5,454 nt of DNA from Loki-b32 sp964493385 (lineage in GTDB: Archaea > Asgardarchaeota > Lokiarchaeia > Sigyniarchaeales > SOKP01). How positions within the stretch are numbered: the stretch's first letter is position 1; every line of letters begins with the position of its first letter. Shown here piece by piece: positions 1 through 4,688 of this stretch. Position numbers and translations under genes: made by a program. Location: assembly GCA_964493385.1 (NCBI GenBank), contig CAZBNW010000149.1:1-5454 (forward strand), written 5' to 3'. A model generated the notes under the pieces. The model was not told the DNA's origin and did no database searches. It saw nothing but the letters and a program-made list of their open reading frames with translations.

Positions 1-647
1 CCGAAAATCCATAGTGCGAATCCCTGTACAAAACAGAATATCATAATTACAAATGCGATTGGGGGCCAACTGAGAAATTTTGAGATTTTTTGCAGAGTTC
101 CGAGATAAAATTTAGCCGTGAGTCCAACAATAACTGTTACGATGATAAAAATAATTATTAATGTCCATTTTAATACCTTAGTTCCAACTAGATCGGCAAT
201 AGAATCCGGAATAATCATGGAAATAATGAATGTGGTAGCAGTGCCTGCTAGAAGCCCCAAAATGCTGGAAAGAGGTAAATCTGAAATTGGTTTAAAAAAA
301 ATGGCAATCCCAACCACGATCAAGAAGATAGATGTGAAATGATTAGCCTCATCTGCTGTAATATCTCGATATTTAAAACTCGGAGGAATATCTAAAATAA
401 GAGAAGTAATTCCCGACCATAAAACAAAAATTCCAAGTATTAATCCTAAATAAGATAATCCACGCAAAAATTTTGTCACATCAAATTTTTTTTCTTCCAT
501 CTTTCTTTTGGTAAATGACCCTCTACGTTTTCTTTCATATCCAAGCCAAGTAACCGCAATAGCACCGCTTAAAACCATCATAATCGCTGCTGATTGAGCA
601 ACCCAGTCAAAAAATCCTTTAATTACATCCCAATAGTCGAATAACAT
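1..647 (-). CDS. Polytopic membrane protein of unknown function (C-terminus beyond window)
   Basis: An open frame reads from an ATG at 647-645 off the left edge without a stop, giving 215 residues. I see about six hydrophobic segments, at residues ~17-37, 63-85, 104-118, 127-147, 160-178 and 194-215. A strongly basic stretch (ERKRR...KRKMEEKK, ~38-54) follows the first segment and would be cytoplasmic by the positive-inside rule. Residues 86-103 form a short polar loop (DIPPS...). There is no recognisable enzymatic motif and I do not know the family. The start is supported by a GTGAT Shine-Dalgarno-like match at 656-652, four bases upstream, and by a box A at 684-675. It is divergent from the deaminase gene. 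The opposite-strand reading at 118-342 is a shadow of this gene. That it is a real membrane protein is fairly sure; its role is unknown. Confidence 0.8.
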   Translation of the reverse strand, partial: MLFDYWDVIKGFFDWVAQSAAIMMVLSGAIAVTWLGYERKRRGSFTKRKMEEKKFDVTKFLRGLSYLGLILGIFVLWSGITSLILDIPPSFKYRDITADEANHFTSIFLIVVGIAIFFKPISDLPLSSILGLLAGTATTFIISMIIPDSIADLVGTKVLKWTLIIIFIIVTVIVGLTAKFYLGTLQKISKFLSWPPIAFVIMIFCFVQGFALWIF

Positions 648-886
648 TCAAATCACTTTTTTGAATTTTCTAATTTTAAATATATGTAAGATTTTGTTTT
701 TAAAAAGTTATTGATTGTAAATCCCCTTTATTTTTATGTGGTTTTTTTGAATTAACGTTATAATCTAAAATAATAAAATTTTTTTTAAGGTGTAAAGATT
801 TAACATTTACATAAATTGATTTTATTATTTCTAAATTGAGGTTACCATTTTTACTCTCTTTGATTAGATTAATTATTTTGATTTAA
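648..886. other. Divergent intergenic region (membrane protein / adenosine deaminase)
   Basis: This spacer has no convincing ORF on either strand. It is very AT-rich with several T-runs. It should hold the promoters of both flanking genes: a fair box A for the leftward gene, but no clear one close to the deaminase ATG at 887. TTTACATAAA at about 805-814 is the best rightward candidate and would give a leader of ~50 nt. No hairpin or riboswitch-like structure was noticed. Confidence 0.5.
675..684 (-). promoter_or_regulatory. Box A (TATA) candidate for the membrane protein gene
   Basis: On the minus strand the element reads TATATTTAAA, centred about 33 nt upstream of the ATG at 647. Initiation ~25 nt downstream would leave a leader of only a few bases to ~10 nt, which might just include the GTGAT ribosome-binding match. 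The region is AT-rich, so chance matches are easy. Confidence 0.4.
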
Positions 887-1975
887 ATGAATAGCATTAA
901 CAAAAACAAAGATTTACAGCAAAAAATATTAGATAAATCGGTTTTAAAGAATTTTCCTAAGGTAGAACTTCATCGTCACCTTGAAGGAACGTTTTCAATA
1001 GAAAATCTTTTTGAAATCTCAGTTAAAAATAACTTAGATACGCCTAAAGACTTTAAAGTATTTAAAAAAGAATTTCAATTTCCTAAAAATGCAGAACCTG
1101 ATTTCTTAACATTTATATCTAAGTTTAAGGATGACTGGTTTCGGTCTATGGAAGATATATATTCCATTGCATATCACTCAGTTAGAAAATTTAAAGACGA
1201 TGGTATTTTTTATATTGAACTAAGATTTTCTCCCCATTATTTTGCGCGTTTTAATCAATTTGACCGTAGGGAGGTTATAAGAACAATAATTGAAGCAGCA
1301 AATACAGCTGCTCGCGAGATTAATGTTGAAATTCGATATTTAATAACATTTAGTAGACGGTCTCAAACTCCGAAGGATATGATACAATTATATGATCAGT
1401 TCCATAGTTTAAACTTAAAAGAGATTGTAGGAATCGATCTTGCTAGTTATGAGAAAAATTATCCTCCAAGTAAGTTTATACGTGTTTTTGATAAAATAAT
1501 TAATGAAAATAATTATAAAATTACAATCCATGCTGGAGAAGTTACACCTTCAGATTATATATGGTCAGCCATAAAAAATTTACATGCATCTCGCATTGGT
1601 CATGGAACATCTATAATTTATGATAAAAAACTCCAAAAATATATAAAAAGGCATGATATAGCATTAGAACAGTGTATAACTTCTAATTATTTAACAGGTT
1701 CATGGATAGATGAAAAAAATCATCCTTTTGGTAGACTTTTTAGGAAAGGAATTCCTGTTGTACTCAATTCAGATGACCCATCAATTCAAGACTCTGATTT
1801 AACTGATGATTATCTAAAAGCTCTTAGTTATTTTTCCTTAACTATTGATGATTTAATTAAAATTAATAAAACTGCATTAAAATCCGCTTTTATACCTGAA
1901 AAAGAAAAACATAAACTACAAAAAGAATATATAAAGAAAGTTAATAGTTTTAAAGATAAATATGGGTTAATTTAA
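887..1975 (+). CDS. add: Adenosine deaminase family protein (adenosine or related purine-nucleoside deaminase)
   Basis: A 362-residue metal-dependent amidohydrolase (TIM barrel) of the adenosine deaminase family. It is predicted to hydrolyse adenosine or deoxyadenosine to inosine or deoxyinosine plus ammonia in purine salvage. Every signature is visible: the VELHRHLEGT motif with metal ligands H29 and H31, IHAGE with ligand H215 and proton-shuttle E218, RIGHGT with H239, and LNSDDPS with ligand D296 and substrate-contacting D297. The CITSN (263-267) and HPF (279-281) elements also fit the family, and both length and residue spacing match classical ADA. Some archaeal relatives deaminate 5'-deoxyadenosine, so the exact substrate is open. 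The ATG at 887 gives the normal N-terminal length; no Shine-Dalgarno match is seen. It ends in TAA and is probably monocistronic, with a T-run at 2033-2039 downstream. Confidence 0.93.
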   Translation: MNSINKNKDLQQKILDKSVLKNFPKVELHRHLEGTFSIENLFEISVKNNLDTPKDFKVFKKEFQFPKNAEPDFLTFISKFKDDWFRSMEDIYSIAYHSVRKFKDDGIFYIELRFSPHYFARFNQFDRREVIRTIIEAANTAAREINVEIRYLITFSRRSQTPKDMIQLYDQFHSLNLKEIVGIDLASYEKNYPPSKFIRVFDKIINENNYKITIHAGEVTPSDYIWSAIKNLHASRIGHGTSIIYDKKLQKYIKRHDIALEQCITSNYLTGSWIDEKNHPFGRLFRKGIPVVLNSDDPSIQDSDLTDDYLKALSYFSLTIDDLIKINKTALKSAFIPEKEKHKLQKEYIKKVNSFKDKYGLI

Positions 1976-2012
1976 TTTCTTAAAACTACATTCCTAATAT
2001 TAATAACAATAA

Positions 2013-2020
2013 TATATTTA
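2013..2020 (+). promoter_or_regulatory. Box A candidate for micro-selenoprotein unit 1
   Basis: TATATTTA sits 57 nt upstream of the ATG at 2070. Initiation about 25 nt downstream (around 2042) would give a leader of ~28 nt and start just past the T7 run at 2033-2039. That places it as the promoter of the small gene rather than part of the deaminase transcript. Confidence 0.4.
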
Positions 2021-2032
2021 TTTCTTCAATTG

Positions 2033-2039
2033 TTTTTTT
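2033..2039 (+). terminator. T-run, likely terminator of the deaminase gene
   Basis: A run of seven T residues lies 58 nt after the deaminase stop, with no stem upstream. Archaeal intrinsic termination often needs only T-rich stretches in the non-template strand, so this is plausible but not specific. Confidence 0.35.
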
Positions 2040-2069
2040 ATTTAAAAAACTTTAAATCTAAGCAAGGCT

Positions 2070-2243
2070 ATGTCAGAATGGAAAAATAAGTTGGATAATG
2101 ATATTAATGATTCTTATTTTGATGAAACTTATTGTACTGGCTGAAGCATTATAGATAGTTTTATTGAAGGTATAAAAAGTATTAAAAAACGATATCAAAA
2201 AAGAAAGCAAGCAAAAATTAAATTAAAAAATCTCAAGGAGTAG
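2070..2243 (+). CDS. Putative micro-selenoprotein 1 (57 aa, in-frame TGA at 2142-2144 read as Sec)
   Basis: Reading from ATG 2070 to TAG 2241-2243 gives 57 codons with a single internal TGA at codon 25. The product would have an acidic N-terminal half (...DNDINDSYFDET), the motif Y-C-T-G-U (residues 21-25, U = selenocysteine), a short hydrophobic stretch (SIIDSFIEGI) and a Lys/Arg/Gln-rich tail (~35-57). The evidence for reading through TGA is comparative. A second ORF at 2412-2549 has the same architecture and size class, with TGA in the same place inside Y-[CS]-T-[GS]-U, followed by the same hydrophobic spacing ([IM]-[IL]-[DN]-x-[FW]) and a basic tail. Both are followed by a homologous RNA element. 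C22 lies three residues before U25, a CxxU redox arrangement like CxxC. No named family is recognised. Without Sec insertion it would be a 24-aa peptide. Cytosolic; no signal peptide. Confidence 0.7.
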
Positions 2244-2298
2244 ATTGTAAAATGCTAGGATCTACTCCTACGAATTCCGTGAAGAATTCGAGATTTTA
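2236..2298 (+). promoter_or_regulatory. Two-hairpin 3' RNA element 1, candidate SECIS
   Basis: Hairpin A has a perfect 10-bp stem, AGGAGTAGAT (2236-2245) with ATCTACTCCT (2260-2269), and a 14-nt loop containing AAATGCTAGG. Hairpin B has GAATTC (2272-2277) with GAATTC (2284-2289), extended by the pair C2271-G2290, and a CGTGAA loop. GAGATTTTA follows at 2290-2298. The 5' arm of hairpin A overlaps the last two codons and stop of the small ORF. The same layout recurs at 2563-2623 with base changes that keep the pairing. Archaeal SECIS elements usually lie in the 3' UTR of selenoprotein mRNAs, which is where this is. I cannot match it to the textbook archaeal GAA/A internal loop or the eukaryotic kink-turn core, so the SECIS name is inference. 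Confidence 0.65.
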
Positions 2299-2334
2299 TA
2301 AAATTTTTATAAAATATTATTGCTCGCATTTGAG

Positions 2335-2346
2335 TTTTTATTTTTT
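2335..2346 (+). terminator. T-run, likely terminator of unit 1
   Basis: A near-continuous T tract (five T, A, six T) lies ~37 nt past the RNA element and just before the coding part of unit 2. It overlaps the presumed box A of unit 2, so the two signals share bases. Confidence 0.35.
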
Positions 2347-2351
2347 ATAAA
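2343..2351 (+). promoter_or_regulatory. Box A candidate for micro-selenoprotein unit 2
   Basis: TTTTATAAA lies about 65 nt upstream of the ATG at 2412. Initiation near 2372 would give a leader of ~40 nt. Its presence suggests that each small gene has its own promoter and terminator, as expected for a duplicated complete unit. Confidence 0.35.
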
Positions 2352-2411
2352 CGCCATTCTTATATCTCTTATTTCTTTTGAAACACTTAGAAAATAAGCG
2401 GTTATTAAATT

Positions 2412-2549
2412 ATGGAAGATCGAGAAGATTTTCTGGATATTGAGTTTGATGATGATTGCTACAGTACTAGTTGAGGCATGCTGAATATGTGGTATCGAAG
2501 AGCACAAAGACTCCAAAAAATAAGAGAAAAACAGGAGCAAAATAAATAA
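2412..2549 (+). CDS. Putative micro-selenoprotein 2 (45 aa, in-frame TGA at 2472-2474 read as Sec)
   Basis: Reading from ATG 2412 to TAA 2547-2549 gives 45 codons with one internal TGA at codon 21. The upstream in-frame TAA at 2406-2408 fixes this ATG as the only start. The product has a very acidic N-terminus (MEDREDFLDIEFDDD), then C-Y-S-T-S-U (16-21), a hydrophobic/aromatic stretch (GMLNMWY) and a basic Gln/Lys/Arg-rich helix-like tail. It is a paralogue of the ORF at 2070-2243. The 16 bases GTACT.G.TGA.GCAT around the TGA are nearly identical in both, and the flanking residues align with a one-residue gap. Here the position matching the CxxU cysteine is Ser18, and a Cys appears instead at 16, giving CxxxxU. 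A candidate SECIS-like element follows at 2563-2623. Function unknown. If TGA were a stop, only a 20-aa acidic peptide would be made. The minus-strand reading over this interval (2307-2540) has no recognisable features. Confidence 0.72.
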
Positions 2550-2562
2550 TCTACAATCTTAA

Positions 2563-2623
2563 AGAATTAATTCATTAAATGTTAGGATTTAATTTTGAGT
2601 TCCGCAAGAACTCTGAGGTTTTA
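2563..2623 (+). promoter_or_regulatory. Two-hairpin 3' RNA element 2, candidate SECIS
   Basis: Hairpin A pairs AGAATTAATT (2563-2572) with ATTTAATTTT (2587-2596): eight Watson-Crick pairs, one G-U and one U-U mismatch. Its 14-nt loop contains AAATGTTAGG. Hairpin B pairs GAGTTC (2597-2602) with GAACTC (2608-2613) around CGCAA. TGAGGTTTTA follows at 2614-2623. Compared with the copy at 2236-2298, loop A has the same length and shares AAATG-Y-TAGG. Stem A pairs 3, 5 and 8 change G-C to A-U, U-A and A-U respectively. Stem B pair 3 changes A-U to G-C. The CCG..AAGAA and GAG.TTTTA segments are kept. It starts 13 nt after the small ORF's TAA. The covariation supports a selected RNA structure; the decoding role is inferred from its position. 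Confidence 0.67.
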
Positions 2624-2640
2624 AAGAAATTTATCCCACT

Positions 2641-2660
2641 TTCTTTTTTTAAGGTTTTTT
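2641..2660 (+). terminator. T-rich terminator candidate of unit 2, inside the convergent gene's end
   Basis: Two T-runs (seven T at 2644-2650 and six T at 2655-2660) lie ~20 nt after the RNA element. They overlap the last codons and stop of the convergent UDP-sugar dehydrogenase gene, so the two transcription units meet tail to tail here. Confidence 0.4.
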
Positions 2661-4037
2661 AGGTCCTTCTCCAACTTTGCGATAGACAAATCCTTTTTCT
2701 TCGACCATTCTTTTGTCAAAAATATTTCTACCATCAATAATAACTGGTGTTCTAACTTTCTTTTTGAGATCATCGAGATCAATATTATAATATTCGCTAT
2801 GATTTGTAGCAAAAATGAGAACATCCGCATCTTTAACCGCTTTATTGAAATCATTAGTTAATTCAGTTGCGTTATAATACCGTGGTTTAACATATGGATC
2901 ATGTGCAATAAATGTTATATTGTGAGAATGATACCTGTTTTTTAAGAATTTAACAACGTTTTCTGTTGGTGTATTACGAGTGTCATCTGTATTTGCCTTG
3001 TAAGAGACACCTAATAAAGTAATTTTGATATTGTCTACTAACCTGCGTGATTCTCTAAATGTATCTTCCATCAATTCTACCATGTGGTGAGGCATGAAAT
3101 CGTTCAATTCTCTTGCTTTTAACAAGATATCAGAGTTAAATTTATGTTCTGTGTATGTACGGTGACCATACTCGAGTAAATGAGGGTCTTTTGTAAGACA
3201 ATGACCTCCTACGCCTGAACCAGGATAATGCATCATTCGATCATGTCTCTGGTTAATTAATTCTATAATCTCGAATATATTTCTATTAAAGTCTTCACAT
3301 AATAATGCCATTTCATTAGCAAAAGCAATATTAACGTCTCTATAAGCGTTTTCAATACATTTCGTTAATTCTGCTGTTAATGTGTCAGTTATTCTTAACT
3401 CTTTCTTAACTACCTTCGAGTATAAGAATTTCGCTTTTTTGTTTGCTTCTTCACATCCTCCTCCAATTATTCTTTCCATATCAGTTATATATTCGAGTAA
3501 TTTCCCTGGCATAACGCGTTCGAATGAATATACTAGATAAAAATCCTCTCCTCTCTTTAAACCACTTCCTCCCTCTAATATCGGTTGAACAATATTATCG
3601 GTTGTACCTGGTGCTACAGTAGATTCAATTATAATCGTAACTCCTTGCTTTAAATGTTTAGAAATTTTCTGAGAAACTTCTCTTAGTGATTCATATCGAG
3701 GAATTTTAGAGTCTAAATCCACTGGTGTCTGTACATCAATGAGAATAAAATTAGCATTGTCAACAGCATCGTATTTATCTGTAACTTTAAACTTACCCTT
3801 TTTAACTACTCTAGCTATTAATTCATCTAAACCAGGCTCCTCCCCCCCAAATGGGCTCTTTCCCTGATTCAACCAATCAATTTTCCATCCAGATCTTTGA
3901 GATCTTCGCTGGATTCCAGTAACGTGGAAATCATCCACATCAGCAAGTAATACTGCCATCGGAATTCCCACTTAGCCAATATAAGTTTTATACTTACATT
4001 TATAGCCCATTCCGATGACGACGACTTTTGTAGACAT
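2649..4037 (-). CDS. UDP-sugar dehydrogenase (WecC/UGDH family), split by a 30-nt stop-bearing insert near its start
   Basis: A nucleotide-sugar 6-dehydrogenase that oxidises a UDP-hexose (UDP-ManNAc, UDP-GlcNAc or UDP-glucose) to its uronic acid for surface glycans. From the GTG at 3971 to TAA at 2649 the frame is intact (440 residues). Family marks in that numbering are EEPGLDEL (44-51), ESTVAPGTT (116-124), SFERVMPG (149-156; more WecC-like than glucose-type), K204 and N208, and YPGSGVGGHCLTKDP (249-263) with catalytic C258. The UDP-binding C-terminal domain follows. This frame lacks strand beta-1. Upstream, ATG 4037 encodes MSTKVVVIGMGY, which joins exactly to VGIPMAVLLAD if bases 3972-4001 are removed, giving a normal 452-aa enzyme. 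As the DNA stands, translation from ATG stops after 21 codons at TAA 3974-3972, directly before the GTG. The box A at 4054-4063 fits a leaderless start at 4037. It may be a disrupted gene, a processed or bypassed gene, or a re-initiating split gene. Confidence 0.88.
3955..4019 (-). repeat. Nested inverted repeat enclosing the 30-nt insert
   Basis: On the minus strand GTCATCGGAAT (4019-4009) pairs with ATTCCGATGGC (3965-3955). This gives 11 bp with one G-U, including nine perfect pairs. Both arms are coding sequence on the two sides of the insert. Between them lies the insert's own 9-bp hairpin. The whole would fold as outer stem, internal loop (8 and 12 nt) and inner stem in mRNA. Confidence 0.6.
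3972..4001 (-). other. 30-nt in-frame-stop insert in the Rossmann GxGYVG motif of the dehydrogenase
   Basis: On the minus strand the Gly-Met-Gly-Tyr codons end at 4002, and Val-Gly-Ile-Pro resume at 3971. Between them lie 30 nt encoding KCKYKTYIG followed by TAA. Bases 4000-3992 (AATGTAAGT) and 3986-3978 (ACTTATATT) form a 9-bp hairpin with one G-U pair around the loop ATAAA. GGCTA occurs both at the left boundary (4007-4003) and at the right end (3977-3973), a 5-nt direct repeat. Only removal of exactly these 30 bases restores Tyr-Val. Excisions anchored on the GGCTA repeat leave TAA in frame. It could be a small mobile or slippage insertion, a very small intron, a bypass signal or an assembly error. 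Confidence 0.75.
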
Positions 4038-4053
4038 TTTTTCTTTTTTTACC

Positions 4054-4063
4054 TTTATATTAA
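4054..4063 (-). promoter_or_regulatory. Box A (TATA) of the dehydrogenase gene
   Basis: The minus strand reads TTAATATAAA, centred ~21 nt upstream of the ATG at 4037. Since archaeal initiation falls about 22-27 nt from the box A centre, the transcript would start at or within a few bases of that ATG, i.e. leaderless. This supports 4037, not the GTG at 3971, as the original start. Confidence 0.5.
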
Positions 4064-4118
4064 TATTAAGTCTCTAAATAACTCATTATTGAAAAAATTT
4101 TATAAAAATTTTTAGATT

Positions 4119-4129
4119 AAAAATAAAAA
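4119..4129 (-). terminator. T-run terminator candidate of the receiver gene
   Basis: On the minus strand TTTTTATTTTT lies 60 nt past the receiver's TAA and before the dehydrogenase box A. This suggests the two leftward genes are transcribed separately. Confidence 0.3.
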
Positions 4130-4188
4130 TAAGAGATATATAAAATTGAATTTATCTTTTTAAAACGCTAATAAGTAAGCCTAATCTC

Positions 4189-4575
4189 TTAATTCTTATT
4201 ACCTAATATCTCTTTGATTCTATTTAAAAGTTCCTTACCGGAAAAAGGCTTGGTAATATAGGCATCGGCGCCAAGTTTTTTTCCCTTTTGAACATCTTCA
4301 TTAAAACTCTTAACAGTAAATAAAACTACAAGAATATCCCTGTACTTTTCATTGTTTTTGACCTCTTCCAAAACGGAATATCCACTTCGGCCAGGCATCA
4401 TAATATCTAATAATATTAGGGCTATTCTATCATAACTTTCTTCTACGATTTTCATCGCTTCTTTTGCGTTGCTACTTGTAATTGTATCAAAATCCCCCAA
4501 TTTCAAAAATTTTTCTGTAAGATTGACGATATCAGGCTCGTCATCCACAATAAGAATTGTATTTTTTTGAGACAT
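4189..4575 (-). CDS. Stand-alone CheY-like response-regulator receiver
   Basis: A 128-residue single receiver domain, cytosolic, which accepts a phosphoryl group from a histidine kinase and signals by protein-protein contact. The full active site is present: the D11-D12 acidic pair, phosphoacceptor D57 in LLLDIMMPG, switch T87 in VVLFTVKS and K109-P110 in YITKPF. There is no DNA-binding or enzymatic output domain; the chain ends right after helix 5 (KEILGNKN). The ATG at 4575 is preceded by AGGA at 4585-4582 with 6-nt spacing. No kinase or chemotaxis gene is visible nearby, so the partner is unknown. It is followed by the dehydrogenase gene on the same strand after 151 nt with a T-run between, so probably not an operon. 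Confidence 0.95.
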   Translation of the reverse strand: MSQKNTILIVDDEPDIVNLTEKFLKLGDFDTITSSNAKEAMKIVEESYDRIALILLDIMMPGRSGYSVLEEVKNNEKYRDILVVLFTVKSFNEDVQKGKKLGADAYITKPFSGKELLNRIKEILGNKN

Positions 4576-4648
4576 AGCAAATCCTAATTAAAATATTTTG
4601 TCTTGATTATGTATTATTTATTCCATTATATTATATTGAATTAAGTTA

Positions 4649-4656
4649 TTTATATA
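4649..4656 (+). promoter_or_regulatory. Consensus box A of the Bud23-like methyltransferase gene
   Basis: TTTATATA exactly matches the archaeal box A consensus, centred ~36 nt upstream of the TTG start at 4689. Initiation ~25 nt downstream would fall near 4678, leaving a leader of about 10 nt that can just contain GTGAT at 4679-4683. Confidence 0.6.
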
Positions 4657-4688
4657 AATGAGCTTATTTTTTACATTTGTGATCATCA

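Noticed and set aside
118..342. Plus-strand 74-codon reading
   Set aside because: It lies opposite the open membrane-protein frame on the minus strand, shows no motif, and is best explained as a shadow.
2070..2243. Unit 1 as a member of the SelW/Rdx selenoprotein family because of Y-C-x-x-U
   Set aside because: At 57 residues it is too short for the Rdx thioredoxin-like fold, and the acidic N-terminus and basic tail do not match; unit 2 lacks the CxxU cysteine.
2246..2298. Alternative fold pairing the AAAA loop of hairpin A with the downstream TTTT
   Set aside because: It is possible in both copies, but the pairing registers differ by one base between copies and it is A/T only, whereas the two-hairpin fold shows consistent compensatory changes.
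2300..2315. 16-nt sequence AAAATTTTTATAAAAT also found inverted at 4097-4112
   Set aside because: It is pure A/T low-complexity sequence in intergenic spacers of an AT-rich genome, with no extended homology; chance or shared terminator/promoter composition explains it.
2307..2540. Minus-strand 77-codon reading over unit 2
   Set aside because: It is antisense to the TGA-containing small ORF, has no paralogue opposite unit 1, and no start signal; the plus-strand reading is supported by paralogy.
2621..2854. Minus-strand 77-codon reading in the 3' end of the dehydrogenase
   Set aside because: It lies inside the conserved dehydrogenase frame in another phase and has a low-complexity Lys/Leu/Ile composition.
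3972..4007. Classical translational bypass with matching take-off and landing codons
   Set aside because: The codon before the gap is UAU and the one before the landing site is UAA, so they do not match. A GGC-to-GGC hop lands directly before the stop.
3955..4019. Canonical bulge-helix-bulge intron at the 30-nt insert
   Set aside because: I tried to draw 3-nt bulges around a 4-bp central helix at the inferred junctions. The best central helix (CUAU with GUGG, two G-U pairs) leaves bulges of the wrong size and does not cut at the coding junction. Only a relaxed structure remains possible.
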